DNA of 64,000 nucleotides. It comes from Branchiostoma floridae (taxonomy: Eukaryota; Chordata; Leptocardii; Amphioxiformes; Branchiostomatidae). The position numbers and the translations under genes were made by a program. Below the pieces are notes generated by a model that saw only the letters and a list, made by a program, of their open reading frames with translations, made no database searches and had not been told where the DNA came from. Of this stretch, positions 42,229 through 55,536 are shown in pieces; within the stretch, counting starts at the first letter, position 1; the number at the start of each line of letters is the position of its first letter. The stretch lies in assembly GCF_000003815.2 (NCBI RefSeq), contig NC_049985.1, positions 19,067,480-19,131,479 on the forward strand. Direction: 5' to 3'.

Positions 42229-42931
42229 TTTTGTATTTTGAAATATGGTATGACGACGCAATTTAAATATACCACAAGAAGATCTAGATAAAATTCTGTA
42301 CGTGGATGTGCGATGATAATAGGATGTGTATTGCACGTTTGACAGAATGTTTTCTTATGCGTTTTTGAAAGAGCGCATGTTGACCACATGTGAACTAAAA
42401 AAAAACACTAGTCAACGTATCATGTATTCGACATCCTTACAGAAAGATTTGTAGAAATATCAGTTAAGAGCTGGAGAAGTGTAAGGTGTGCCTGGAGGCT
42501 TCTTATTGCTATAGATTAAGCTTTCTTAGAAATCCACAGAAACTGAAAACATCTTGTATTTTGCTGCGCAAATCCCCATGGGAAAGGAGATAAGGGAGAA
42601 CAAAGGGAATATTACTAATAAAGCTCGTGACATAACTAATTTTATGTCATACCTGGGCCGAGAAAACGTTTAATACGGGTGTCCCGGACCGTGTGATAAC
42701 ATTCCGTATCACACGAGTTGTCCGTTGTATCACACGGGTTTCCTCGAGTAAATGGAACTATTTCGAACGGGCCGAATACTGCACGGTTGAAAATTTGAAT
42801 ACTGTATCCGGACGTTAGAATTACTGATGTTACAATCATTTGTTCGAGGACACAACATTTTCTCTACTTCTGGTGCATTTCGCATCGAAACATGTGTTTT
42901 CTTAGGTGGGTGTGACATAAATACAATACAA

Positions 42932-43050
42932 TACGGTCTATTCCGCATCACCTTCCGTCCAAGGCCTCCCGCGGGTCGGATCACTTTCCAGTCTTCGGGC
43001 GATCCTTCCCGTGGTCGGGCTTGTACCTTGGGTGATGCGGAATACACCGT
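42932..43050. repeat. GC-rich fold-back repeat
   Basis: ACGGTCTATTCCGCATCACC is inverted at GGTGATGCGGAATACACCGT. The interior (CGATCCTTCCCGTGGTCGGG) is related inversely to 49612-49710, so it is a small dispersed element. Confidence 0.7.
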
Positions 43051-43625
43051 GTTGCATTTTATACACCTGTCAAAGACACGGTCTGATTATATCAGCACAA
43101 GCTAGGAAATAAATGGCGGGCAGATCAGAGGGTATAGCAATTCAGATCAGTTGAGTTGAGATAGAGGATGCGATAGTGTGGAATAAAGTCCGTTTCTCGA
43201 CCACGGTAACCCGTGAGCGTTTGTCGTCATTTCCACCGTACCGAAGTACTACCACTTCGCTTCGTCTTTACTACACGCAGTTAAAAGGAAGGTACCTGGA
43301 ACACTTAGCCATGCTGTCCATCATAGGGCGGTCACCGTCCATGTAGCTAGATAAAGGTCTAGTGGTCTCGAACCAAATGCTCTGCTCTCCATTCTGTGTA
43401 TGTTTGTCATTCACAATATCTCTATAGAGCCCCACCAACAATCTGTTGAAGGTGCTAGTTCAGCCCGTCCCCGTTTGTTTGTCCTCTACTAGAGAAGCTC
43501 CTCCATGTGATTCTAAAAAATTCATTAAGGGGGACGAGAACCAAGTGTTTGCATTCATGAGTGCGCCCGGATGATGATGATGTGCTTAGAGCTCGCTCCG
43601 TGTAGCTGGAGGGCTGCACGAGCAG

Positions 43626-43663
43626 CCTCCATGGAGGAGCTCTGTGGAGCTCCTCCATGGAGG
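43626..43663. repeat. 17-bp perfect hairpin containing CCATGG palindromes
   Basis: CCTCCATGGAGGAGCTC and its exact complement flank TGTG. Each arm is itself largely palindromic (CCTCCATGGAGG). Confidence 0.85.
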
Positions 43664-45210
43664 TTGCTCCTGGAGCCCCTATTGATTTTTTAATGGCGTC
43701 TGAAGCGTAATTGTCAGTATTGTAAGTAGTTTAGTACACCAAAATATTTCATGACGTTGCTTTGCTGGGAATGACAATACTTTCTGACATGCTTTAAATT
43801 TATAAAACATTTTTAGTCCCAAACATTACTATGTTAACTGTGAGGACACTTAAAGCATTTAGTAGAATTTATAGTGCTTTGGGCACCAAAATCAAATCAT
43901 TTATTTAACAATAACAGCATTATGCAATAAACTAATGCGTTTTTTTTACAAAATGAACACCCTTCTGGTGTTATTAAACATCAAATGCTTTAAATTATAT
44001 TTCTAGTTTCTCTGTTACCGCCGGCAATTTTTTTTTAAACATGAATAAATTTCTGCCCTTGGCGCCATAGTTAGCGTTAGCCGATTCGGAACTTGGTACC
44101 GCGACATCTTTTTAAGAAGCAGAATGGTAAACATTGAAAATCTACAATAGTATATACTTGTTTTCTTATTGAATAAAGAAATTTTATTCTTGTGACGTAA
44201 GTGTGATGTTAGTTGAACTGTGTATACATCCAAGCATACATTATGAACTTTTAGAGGCTCCTTGCATTATTTAACTATTTTAAGAGGTTATGAACAATCA
44301 AGACTTTTGTATTCACATGCATTATTAGACGAACACTCGAGCACTGGACAAAACGCACATTGTGTATGTAAATCCTTTGCTCATAGAAACAAAATAGAAC
44401 AAAAATAATTTTAAATAGAGCTCAGTGACAACATACCTCAATGAAATATTTAGAAAATTTTACGCAAATGACGTTATTTGTGCATGGTGATGTTCAACAT
44501 TGACTATTGAACGTACAATGTCACAAGTTTAAAATTTTCTATTATTAATCACTAAGCGGTTTTAGCATGGTAGCATATATAATATAAATGAGTTCTTCAT
44601 TTGCAAATATTATATGCTTATGTTCCACCTATTACAAATTACATGAAGTTACCTTTATAAAAGCCCAGTGATGGAAAACAATGGAATTATGCAATTACTG
44701 CTAGGAGATAATTAAAAAATCGGGACCTTTAGCTTTTAATCTTATTTCGTTCCTCGTTAGATTTGCAATGCCCTACTTATGTTTTGGTACAAAGTTGAAT
44801 TCTCTATAGTTGTTTCCGTTCCTTGATTACAACTTGATTTGTATGTTATATTTCTAATACTTTTACCACCCATGAAATATTCACCGAGGTTATGTCTACC
44901 TCCATGAAAAAAAAAATTGTGTGTGTGTGTGTGTCCACAATGAAACACCGCACGACAACACACGTGATTAGCATATGCGTTGTCATGGTAACTAAATCGT
45001 TTGCTTCTCTGCTACCCATAGTGCCCCGTGTCTTTTAGGAAACAGTCAAGTTCTCTAGGTGCACTTCATACTGTATGTAATAACTTAAATGTTATTACTT
45101 TGAGGAAATATTGTTCCTGATAGCCCAAGGACACGCAAAGACGCTCGCAAGACAGTATGTACAATAGACGACCTTTCCACACGTCACATTCTCCAAACAC
45201 GCAACAAATA

Positions 45211-45421
45211 CTGTAAATGCATTGAAGTTCGCGGGGATTTAATTTCGTGGTAGCGGGAAAAGGGGCTTTTCGCGGTGGTTTAAGTTTGCGGTAGCACCAT
45301 GTACTGAACATAGTCTCTTACTGCCATGGAAAAATGTTCGCGGTGGTTTTAATTTTACGGTAAAGCGGTCACCGCGAAAACCACGAACATTAAACCACCG
45401 CAAAATTTTCTGCATTTACAG
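45211..45421. mobile_element. MITE, TGTAAATGCA family, copy 2
   Basis: CTGTAAATGCATTGAAGTTC and the inverse TTTTCTGCATTTACAG are flanked by TA on both sides. GCGGTGGTTT boxes are internal. It sits close to the centre of the NXPE inverted duplication. Confidence 0.8.
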
Positions 45422-46922
45422 TATTCACATGGCGTCACAGGGCGTTACGTTCTCGGGATATAATTTAGGATGACAGGGCTGGCGTGTTTAATGAGAATCT
45501 TCTATCATAGCAGTTTTTCACTTGTCCCAGACATGATAGACATTTGGATGGTATATAGCTTTCAGCGTCATGTTGAAAATGCAGGGGCGTTTTGTTAACA
45601 CATCCCGAAGAGTATAAGTGCAGAAAGAAACGACGGGTTACCATCATTTTAGGCATGCAAGAAGCCTAGGCATATGTGTTCATAATGATATAAGTGCTAT
45701 GCAATTGAGGACTTAATTTGTACAATTGATGAGGAAATTGAATAATTCCATTGTTTTCCATAACTGGACTTCAATAAATGTAACGGATGTAATCTATGAT
45801 TGGTGGAACATAAGCAGATAATTTGTGCAAATTAAGAACTAATTTGCATCATTTATACAAACATGGTAAAACCTCTCAGTAATAATTGATGGGAACTTTA
45901 TACTTGTGGCATTGTACGTTCAATAGTCAATGATGAACATCACCATGCATGAATAAAGTCATTTGCATTCAACTTTACAAAAGTTCTAAATGTTTAATGG
46001 AGTTATGTTCTCGCCGAGCACAAGTTAAAGTTATTATTGGTCTGTTTTGTTATTTTATGAGCAAAGGATATACCTACACACTAGTACTGTGCGTTTTGTC
46101 AAGTGCTCGTTAACTTTGTGTGAATACAAAAGTCTGCATTCTTTATATCCTCTTGAAATAGCTTTAAAATTGCAATGAGCTTCTAAAGGTCATAAAGTAT
46201 ACTTAGATGTAAACACGTACATAATATAACTAATTTATACATGTCACAAGAATGAAGTTCTTGTAAAGCATTACTAATACAACACGTATATACGATTGCG
46301 GGTTGTGTAATGTTTTCCTTTCTGTTTCTTAAAAGATGTCAGGGTGTCAAGTTTAGAATCAGTTAACGTGTTAACTATGGAGTCAAGGGCAGAAATTTAT
46401 TGAAGATTTAATAAAATTTGAAACAATCGATGTTTAATAACAATGTCCATTGCGTAAAAACGTCTTCGCTCAATGCACAAAGCTGTTATTGTTAAGTATA
46501 TTCAGGATTTGTTTTTCATTCTGGTGCTTCAAGACAATAGTGTCATCACAGTTAACATAGGCATGTTTGGGACTATACAGATTCTATTAAGCAGGTCATG
46601 ATTACAAAGTTTTGCTTTGTCATTCCCAACAGCTCAACGTCATGAAATATTTGTGTGTACCAAACTAATCACACTGGCAACTTACGCTTCGGACGCCATT
46701 TACAAATGTAATCTGCGACTTATAATTTACGAAAAACGAGACGACTAGCTAGTTGGAAAGCATAACTAAGTGTCCCAGGTATCTTCCTTTCAACTACATG
46801 TATTGAAGTCGAAAGGAAGTAGTAGTACGACAAATGATCTTTTATCCACACTCTAGACAGTGTTAAACAGTGTCAGTGTTAGACAGATACCAACTTCATG
46901 TACCATATTTTGACAAACAAAA
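45422..46922. other. Intergenic between convergent NXPE copies, right half
   Basis: The part from 45880 is the inverse of 43700-44560 and is also related to 56600-57800 downstream of NXPE-3. No gene is seen. Confidence 0.5.
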
Positions 46923-47502
46923 TTACACATTTTTCGTCATCATTGGGCATATGTAAGACATCAGAATGTTTAATTCGTTGTCTACCACGTGCGTGTGCGG
47001 ATGTATGTTATAGGGATACCACTGGCTCACGGTCATGTCCCACACATCCAAGATGACGACGTTCAAATCTCCCAGAATGCTACTCATTTCCTGGTTCAGT
47101 TTGTCCGCCAGCCAGTCAGACATCTGAACGACTTCCCTGTAGTGACGATGGTTCCGTGTGTTGCACGTCTTTATAATCACCGTGGTTTTAGGGTACTTCT
47201 TGTGAAGCTGTTCTATTGCGTACCTCAGTTCGTACATGCGGGAGGTGTAGACGTGGGTAGGTTCGGCTGTGAAGTGTGAACACAGACTCAGTACAAGCAC
47301 CACATTCTCACCGCCGATCATCTTCATGATTTCGTTAGAAACACCAGCGTCACTCAAGTTTTCAAACTTCCACCAAGAGGAAGCTTGGATAGGAACAGTG
47401 TGGAACTTGAATGTGGCTTGCATTTGGCCTCTGTCGCTGGTGTAGGATCTATAATATCGGTCCCCGTACCGTTGATGCATTATTTTTAATTTTTAAAATT
47501 GT

Positions 47503-49421
47503 TGGGAAAAATAAACAAGTTAGAGGTGAGGTTAGTTCTTATATCTTTGCTTGGGCCATGCCACAATGACTTAATATTATTGGTTTTCGCCTGTTTTACA
47601 GAAGGAAAAAAAGTGGCCACATATCGCCCCATATTAATCAGAATTTCATGTTTACAAGAGGATCTGGCCTCTAGGGTAGGGTCTGGACATGGTCTGGACA
47701 TGGGGCCACAGAACACAATTCAAATTATGTCGATTGTCCCTTACAGTCTTACTGGAGATGTACATGAGACAAACTAAACCTGGTTGATAGGATTTTCATC
47801 AAGCAGTGACTGATTCTTAAGGTAAGCACACGTACCAGATTTTCAACGGCTATCAGTCCATTTTGATCATGGAGTGACCCAGTTCTCGCTAGAGTTGCAA
47901 GTCTCGACCTAGTTCTTGCAACTCTCGTGAGAACTGGTTCACTCTTTAAACAAGATGGACTAATAGCCATCGAAAATTTAGAGGTACTTCAGAAAGTAAA
48001 TTGTATCATGAAAATCGTATCATCTGTGTACATAAGTGACTAACGAATTTTTCTAACGATAAACTAAACCTGAGAAAGAATTGACTGGATGTTTAGTCCT
48101 GTGGTTTAGCAGCATTTTTATCGCCCGCTTACATTATTTTCTGGTTTGCTATCCAAAGAATTAATAAATAAAATATATATGGTTCAGCACATAAATATAC
48201 ATATTATGCAAATGATTGATTTTCTTTTCAAAATGAATGTAAGAATGCAATAATCACTTTGTAAAAATTAAAATGGTGTAAATTACATCCATTAAAACAT
48301 ATGTAAGTAAATTAAAGGCGTATATTCAAATGCATCTATTATGTAAATATACATTCCTTCAGTCCGTCATAATCTATGAAAAAATGTAATCATTATATTT
48401 TGTCAAACAAACAGACGTTTTCAATTATACATATACAGTTTATGCAATTGGGTTAAGATTCGATAATATCATATATATCGCCCTGTCAAAACGTTTATTG
48501 GAACAAAAATATTATCCAAAAAAAAGGCACTGGGTATGGTGCCTTTAACAATATGCATCATGTACAATTTGTAAGGTGTATGCATGAACAACAAAAAGAC
48601 CCTGAGAGCTTGCAAGATGTAGGACAAAGTGAAGAAAATGAAACTGCTGTATGACGCTTCAGTAACTGCAAATTCAAGCAGATACCAGTGAATCAGGACT
48701 TATATTAGTAGAACTTTATTGCACGACATTTGTACATGGTACAATGTATGGCAACAACTATTACACAAAGTACAAAATAGGTGCATAGAATAAGACTTAA
48801 CATCCTTATTAACATAGCAAAAAGGGCTAAAACAAGATATAATGTTACAATCGAGTTGGGCTAATCATGGCTTTCATTATTCTTTCTAATAACAAAGCAG
48901 TCTTTTATATATTTGCCTAACTTTGCATTATGGGAGTTGTGGCATCTAATTTCAGCGGCATAGCCGAAACATGTGCAAATAATTGTGTCTGAAAGCACCA
49001 AATTTGTCAAGCATGTACATGTAGTTGAATGTATTCTAAACGAAACAGAAAAGATATGAAGGCATCTCAAGTTCTGCCTTGAATAATTTTTTTAAGCACT
49101 TTAGGGGCATTTTAGACAAAAGTGTATATGTTGGACTTCTGTGCCCAATTTTTAAATTCAAATGACCTGCACTTTTTCGAGGATCCTTCAAATATATGGT
49201 CAAAGTGATTCAGTCACGCATTTTGCATACATCAGTTCATGTTTGAAATTGAGATTTTTTGGCAATTTTTAATAAAAAGAAATGATTTTTTATCCTGTCC
49301 CCTGGTAATAATGCCAAATGACCTAAAATTTTGCTAATGTATTGTGCGTTAATATTTTCTAATGCCACAGTTATATTTTTGCAAACAATTGAACAGAATG
49401 CCTATTTATAGTATGACTAAC
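47503..49421 (-). other. Intron 4 of NXPE-2
   Basis: AT-rich with no gene. Near 48709-48790, TTTATTGCACGACATTTGTA-type sequence resembles 23115-23195 and looks like a retroelement 3' end on the minus strand. Confidence 0.5.
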
Positions 49422-50416
49422 CGTCTGTGTCGGAGACGATGATTGGTCCTTTCGTGTCAGCAGTTAATTTATCCGAAAGAAAGGCCTGAGGAGATCCGTA
49501 AATGATGCAATCTTAAAACAAAACATCTTGAATGCTCTATTTGCCATAAGATCGTTGCAACATACATATAAATATAGAATACTACTACTACTACTACTAC
49601 TACAACACGGTATTCCACATTACCCGAGGTTCCAGCCCGACCGTGAGAAGGATCGCCCGAAGGCCGGAGGGTGATCCAAAACGCGCGGGAGGGCTGGGAC
49701 CGAGTATTTTATTTATGACTATCATACCTACCCGAGAAAACACATATTTATGTGGGCGAAGCCACACATTTAGTATTCTCTACAGATATTCCACCCGACC
49801 AATCAAAACTCAGAAAAAATGGAACCTGTAGCATGCAGTCCACGTTTCAAGCTTTTTGATTGGCTAACATTCTGACTATCTGGTGGATACGTCAGGGGTA
49901 AACCTATCAACGCACAGGTCACAAAATGGCACTGCAGCAAGTTCAGAGCATCTAATCGGCTAAATAACAACATAAAAATGCCCCACAAAAAATATTCTAG
50001 TATTCTGTCCAAGTTTTAGTGAAATACCTTCGATTATAAGCGAGAAAAATAGCCAGCGGAAGCTCACGGGTTTTTTCAAGCAACGCAATACATTTGTATA
50101 CCTGTTAAAACGTGCGCTCGTAACATGTTGTAGCACTGGCTCAATGGGATTATTCACGCGTGGTAAACCAACGCTCCGGGATCGAATTCGTGGACAGTCA
50201 ATGTTTTTTAATTTTTTTTCTTTTTGCTGCATTTTCGCGAAAATGTTGCCTTTCTTGTTGCTTCTTTTCCTGCGATTTTTGCTTTCTTTTCCCTTCGCCC
50301 ACATCCTGCATTTTTTTCAAAAAAGTTGCCTTTCTAGTTTGATGAGAAATGCACCAGAAGTTGAGAAAATGTTGTGTTATCGAACAAAAGATTGACATAT
50401 CTACACAGGTATGACA

Positions 50417-50418
<2 letters not shown>

Positions 50419-50483
<65 letters not shown>
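50419..50483. repeat. (TA)n microsatellite
   Basis: In intron 3 of NXPE-2, inherited with the duplication. A GC-rich relative of the 42932 fold-back and Phe/Leu-coding T-rich DNA lie just left of it (49612-50395). Confidence 0.95.
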
Positions 50484-50487
<4 letters not shown>

Positions 50488-53170
50488 CTAACAGGTTTAC
50501 ATTGCAAGTGCTATATTATAAGTGTTTCTGTACTTAGACACTGTCTTAAACGCAAACGTAGAGGGGATATGTAAATACATTGCGTTTTGGACGGTAACAT
50601 CCGTGCCTCAGTGCATGTGCAATGTGAACCTGACAGAACTTAGAAAGGTGATACATTGTAACCAAAAAGTGGGCTAAATATCACTTGTTTGTCTAAAAAA
50701 AGTATTCGCTTTTTCAGTGTCAGGGACTTTTCAACTTGACGAAAGTGTTCAGGGAAATATTTCATACCGTTCAAAAAGCTGGCGCTCAGCAGAATTTAAT
50801 AGCTTGTCCACAGTGTCCATAGAAGAGGTACACTTCCTGATGCTGTTACAGGAGGTCCCTTTTGGTTTTGCGCAAAACCAAGTCCGGCTTGTGTTTAACA
50901 CGGAGAAGTCGCACTGACTTGACAAATCGAGAGATCGGCTTGCGAGGAGAGTACATTTTCCTCTAACGTCTTTTCGTTTACGTTTAAACACACAAGACCA
51001 ACTTCTCTTGTTGGGAACCTCTCTGAGTTCCCTCAGAAGTTGTACGGCTTCGCTGGGGTGGACGAGGTGTACTTCTGGCGTCACCTTCCCCGGGAAACTG
51101 AGAAGAAAGCTAACGGTGTACAGACCATTCCCGTGGTCTTGCACCCTACCCGTTGTACTGGCATTTTGAACTTTGTCTCGTAGAATTGCTGTAAAGTAGT
51201 CACCGCCATACATCTTTCGTCGTTTATTGCCGTCCCTTGCTATGACCTCAAGAACAAGAGTGCTCCCAACGTGATACGTGGAGTTTGATTTGATGATTTT
51301 GACAGAGGTGTACTTTGGATTGGTGACCCAGTCTAGGTTGATGCTCCTATTTGAAGAGCGCCATGTTTGTCGTGACGTCACAGTGATGACCTGTCAATAA
51401 GACGTTTCGTTATTCCTCAATAATAATCAAAATTGACCCCACCTTGATGCTTGTGCAATCATTCTTTAAAAAAAGTTATTGAATTGAGTATCACTTTTGT
51501 TAACCCTTAAACTGCTAGAGTTTCAGTCGTATAAAATGCTATCAGTGCCAGGGTTGGTCGCTGACCTCCAAAATCAACCCCCAAAACAAGGCCAAAATCC
51601 CTAACTTCCGGGGTTCGTGCGCTACACGTGCGCAAAGCGGCTACTTCGGGGGTGAATACGCTATCCCGGATATATCCGGTTGCGGCACACAGGGCATGTA
51701 TATGTGTGCCGGATATATCCGGTTTTGGCAGTTTTAAGAAAAGGGGCCTTCGAAGCTGCAGCAATTTTCCACAAAGCATAGAGCTACACAATGATATATG
51801 GTACAACCAACGTTATCAAAATGGCGGCGCCAGCTAACTAACTGTGGTAGGTTGTCCACAATCTCTTGTTTCAGTGTCTTTCAGGTTATGCTATGTCACG
51901 TCACTATGCTACACGTCACCATTAGAAGACATATGGACAACCTAGCTGCCGTACACACGCTCGCTTGGCTAATAATCAGTTGTATACCGTATATGTATTC
52001 AGTATTCATTATTTTCACTCCGCGTACCGTAATATGTTATGCTTGTGACAACCTTGAATAAGTGCAGTAATTGCCCTTGCCTTGTGTAAATAAGCAGGAA
52101 AACTTTAATCATAACCACGCTATTGTCTGCTGTGGGTACGTAATACCAACGTTTAGGGTCGCATAACGTGTTGCATCTGTAGAAAATTTCCGTTTGTGAC
52201 ATTATTTTTTTTTCTTGAAGTAAAACGGTGCAAGCTTTGTTAATGTGTGAAACATTAGCATGCTGTGTGCGTGTTGTAATAAAGAAATAAAAGTTTGATT
52301 ACCGTACAGTACTCACATTGGATTTTTCAAGTTCAATTTTGGAAAAGTCCATTTTTGCATGAAGGGGAGAGCGGAGTGAAAATAGCTGAATTTGCTCCTA
52401 AGCAAATACCGGCCTTTCTAGTTTAATGTCGCTTTCAAATGTGTACACAAATCAGAATTTGAATGTAACAAAAACGGACCAAACAAACGATAACAAGATG
52501 AATGTAAAAATGTTTAAAAGAAATCCGATGAACATAATTATGCATCACTACTTTTCTTTACCTTTGCCTTTGGTGCATAGAGATACAAGTAACGAGAGTT
52601 GAAGTCCCATCTTGAGATGCCTACCTGTGAATTTAAGAGCAACAACAAAAATATGTCAAGTTTGCTGAGAGAGTTTAGCTAGAGCTCTACTAGAGTTAAA
52701 ATAGCATTCGCAACATTTTACAATCGCCAACATCTATAATTCATTTTCTTTCTGCCACCTTGAAATTAAAACATACACATTTGATACGTGGGCCAGAATG
52801 TATGAACTTAAAATGCTTTTGGTAAAAAAAATGTATTAAAATTTGTATCTAAGATAAAAACAGGGAAAATGTTGATAAAGGTTGTTTTTATTATCATTTA
52901 GCACAGTAAATGTATCTAATAGGAGAAGGTGCAAGACTTGAATATTGAATATCCTCTGATGTTTTAATGTCTTTGATACAGTTAAATGTCATATTCCGGT
53001 TAGAAACTGTAATCGGCCAAATATCCTTATTGTAAAATGAGCTCATAATGTATTTGAATAATTATTATTTACATTTCTGTTAATCTGCTGATCCTTGTCT
53101 TATCTAAAAATTAATAAGTTACGCTGAGATAGCTGTCCTTTCTCTGTTTAGTTACTTAAAAAATCTATAT

Positions 53171-53326
53171 AATGTAAATGCAGAAACCTTCGCGGTGGTT
53201 AAAATTTCGCGGTTCCCACCGCTAATTTAAAACAACGGCAAACGTCTTTCAAATTAAAACCACCGTGAAAATTAAATTTCCTGCTACCGCGATATTAAAT
53301 CTCCGCGAACATAAGTGCATTTACAG
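53171..53326. mobile_element. MITE, TGTAAATGCA family, copy 3
   Basis: AATGTAAATGCAGAAACC at the left and the inverse GTGCATTTACAGTATT at the right, with GCGGTGG and CCACCG boxes. In intron 1 of NXPE-2; absent from the equivalent place in copy 1, so it inserted after the duplication. Confidence 0.75.
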
Positions 53327-53548
53327 TATTACAAACAATGGAAATAAAGCACTTATTAGTATAATTTTTTTGCCTTCCAAAACTGGTAATATTCAGTATT
53401 TACTATTTATTTTACATGCTTCTAGTATACCGGTATGTTTGAAACCACCAACCATAAGAGTCGTCATCAGAGATACTATTGTCGCTAGAATAAAAGGCAC
53501 TGTCAGGACACGTTTCAGCACCTGCCACCACGTTAACTCCGTCGTCAT

Positions 53549-55231
53549 CACATCAGATGTCCCCTTGAAGTTAGAAAAAACAATGCTCCGTCCTGGAGGC
53601 ATCGCCAAAATCAATTTGTATTAGAAAAGTGTATTAGAAAACGAGAAAACACAAAACATGGACCAGTGCAGGTTAGGTGCAGTGCACATCAGATATACCT
53701 GCACAGCTCCAATTTTACCTGCACTATAACTGCATATGCAGGTGGTATTTCGAGTCCTGACATGGGTCCAGAATCTGACCTGAATTTTCATTTCAATAAA
53801 TCATCACAGCAAAAATGATCAATAAATGATATCTGTTATAAATAAGTAATAACACATGGTAATGGCACATTGTTCACTGTAGATAGGACATGTAGGTATG
53901 GACGTTTGGCAAATTTTGTGATATTTCCAAAAATGTCTATATATCCAAATATTATTCACACATAAGGGTAATACCAACACATACATACACGTCAAAGTTT
54001 TGATACTGAATCGATTAACTGCACGGGACGTTGTCTTGCGCAATAGGGTTGGTCGAACAACACCATTGACAGCCCCCCTCCCCACTTAGTGTTCGCAACA
54101 TAGTCCATACATGACGATAGTTTTTCGTTATTTTCCTATTAGTGCTTTCTGTTCCTTTTTAGGGTTTTGTGTGTAAAAATATCGTTACCTTAATACCTCA
54201 ATAACCAAAAGCATGCATTGGGTGAAAAAGTATTTTGACTAAACCACATGTTTAGTGCATGAATATTTTGAAGGCTACGGTAGTATGACGATGGAGTATT
54301 AAAAAAATATCACCCCTACAATCTCCATTTTCGTCATATTCCCAATGGTGCTTCAAGGTCGTGATTCTCAGTGAACAATTACATTCTGCTCAATAATCAG
54401 TACATTTTTGTAGATAAACAACGTGTCAATCACAGCACAACGTTTAGACACGAAATTGAAGAGCCTAAGTAATAAGACAAAAATCCCTCCGTTGAAAATT
54501 TAAATATTTGCCACAAAAAACTCTGTTTTCATCATCTTATCATGGGTGCTTTTTGGTACTTTGACGGATTTTGTGTGCACACATATCTTAAAACACCGTA
54601 TTTTACTCATATTGACAACCAGAGCGCCACGTATCGAGGTGCGTATATATGCCAATCTACCACAACGTAGCTATTATAATATTAGAGAAACCCGTCAGAG
54701 ATTACTTTAAATTTTAGAAGTTCCACGGGTGTCAGTCACACAAGAATATTTTCTGATCTACTAGAGTCCATATAAAGAGGTTAAAAATGACGGAATTTCC
54801 TTATCTAACACTACTTACTGCTTCCGTATGTCTCGTGGACTTCGACGGATAACAAATCGATTTCAAGTGGATAGAGTGGGGTATGTGTATTGTACTGCAT
54901 TTCGTAAGTCGTCAAGAAAATAATCATAATTCATGAGCACGCACAGCTGGTACGTGTGTAGTTCGCTTAATCGGACTGTCTTTCCACGCGCTGTTGTTAC
55001 CATGGCCATTCTAATTAATATTCATGAGCATGGTGTCATTATTGATGAGCTTGAATATTAACACCAGTTTCGGCGGTATTAATTACCTCCTGTCCCTATC
55101 AGTGCTACACGACATACGACCAGACATGGCATTTAAATCGCTTATAACACGCGTGCAAATCAACTAATATACCTCCAGATTTTAATCTTAAGTTGTTTTT
55201 TTTTTATATGGAGCCTGGAGGACGTTTTGAA
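53549..55231. other. Upstream of NXPE-2: outer right arm of the inverted duplication
   Basis: Positions 53969-54950 are the inverse of 23215-24234. AAGGG at 53964-53968 marks the site that is occupied by the LINE in the left arm. No gene is seen. Confidence 0.6.
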
Positions 55232-55432
55232 TTAAGGGTCTTATAGTGTAAACCTTATCTTTTCTGTAAAAGGTCAAATGCCTTCTTATAATCCACAGAT
55301 ACATGATATAGACTTTGTTGTTGCTGGTGGTATTTCTTATCAAGGTTGACAATCTGTTCTTTAATGCTTCGTCCTCAACGGAAGACTGCTTGCTCTTCGG
55401 CAATGACCTCTTTCGCCTGAGTGTTTTGTCAA
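55232..55432 (-). pseudogene. Decayed LINE reverse transcriptase fragment
   Basis: The minus strand reads EVIAEEQAVFR, stop, GRSIKEQIVNLDKKYHQ then LYHVSVDYKKAFDLL. This is RT palm block with the conserved VDYKKAFD; a stop sits within it. About 65 residues remain. Confidence 0.75.
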
Positions 55433-55536
55433 CTCAGAATGAATTTCAGCATCTCCTTAGTGACATGGCACTAGAATATAGACATTTGTAAACATCTCTT
55501 TCAATCGAACTGAACTAATGTTATAAACAACATTAA

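Larger units (their letters stand above)
37190..44560 (+). repeat. Inner left arm of the NXPE inverted duplication
   Basis: From ATTACTTATTTATAACA near 37315 through the NXPE-1 gene and its 3' flank, this is the inverse of about 45880-53964. The outer part of this arm lies at 23215-24239, displaced by the LINE. Confidence 0.75.
42229..45210. other. Intergenic between the two convergent NXPE copies, left half
   Basis: Contains a GC-rich fold-back (42932-43050), a hairpin (43626-43663) and sequence inverse to 45880-46720 (for example GACAAAACGCACATTGTGTA near 44350). A GT microsatellite lies at 44917-44935. No coding region. Confidence 0.5.
46923..53548 (-). pseudogene. NXPE-family pseudogene, copy 2
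   Basis: Exons recognised: 53453-53548 (anchor), 52562-52624, 50768-51390 (NXPE domain, intact), 49422-49485 and 46923 to about 47502. Exon 4 is 64 bp against 65 in both paralogues; the missing base shifts the frame and creates a stop after PFFRIN. In exon 5 about 220 bp between the splice acceptor and ATTAAAAATAATGCATC are deleted, removing the AG acceptor, the cysteines and the GDS serine block. The remaining esterase C-terminus (185 residues) is open. Two independent lesions make a functional enzyme very unlikely, although the first three exons could still encode a secreted neurexophilin-like fragment. Confidence 0.85.
45880..53964 (-). repeat. Inner right arm of the NXPE inverted duplication
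   Basis: Inverse counterpart of 37190-44560, carrying NXPE-2. It continues without a LINE into 53969-54950, the counterpart of 23215-24234. Confidence 0.75.
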
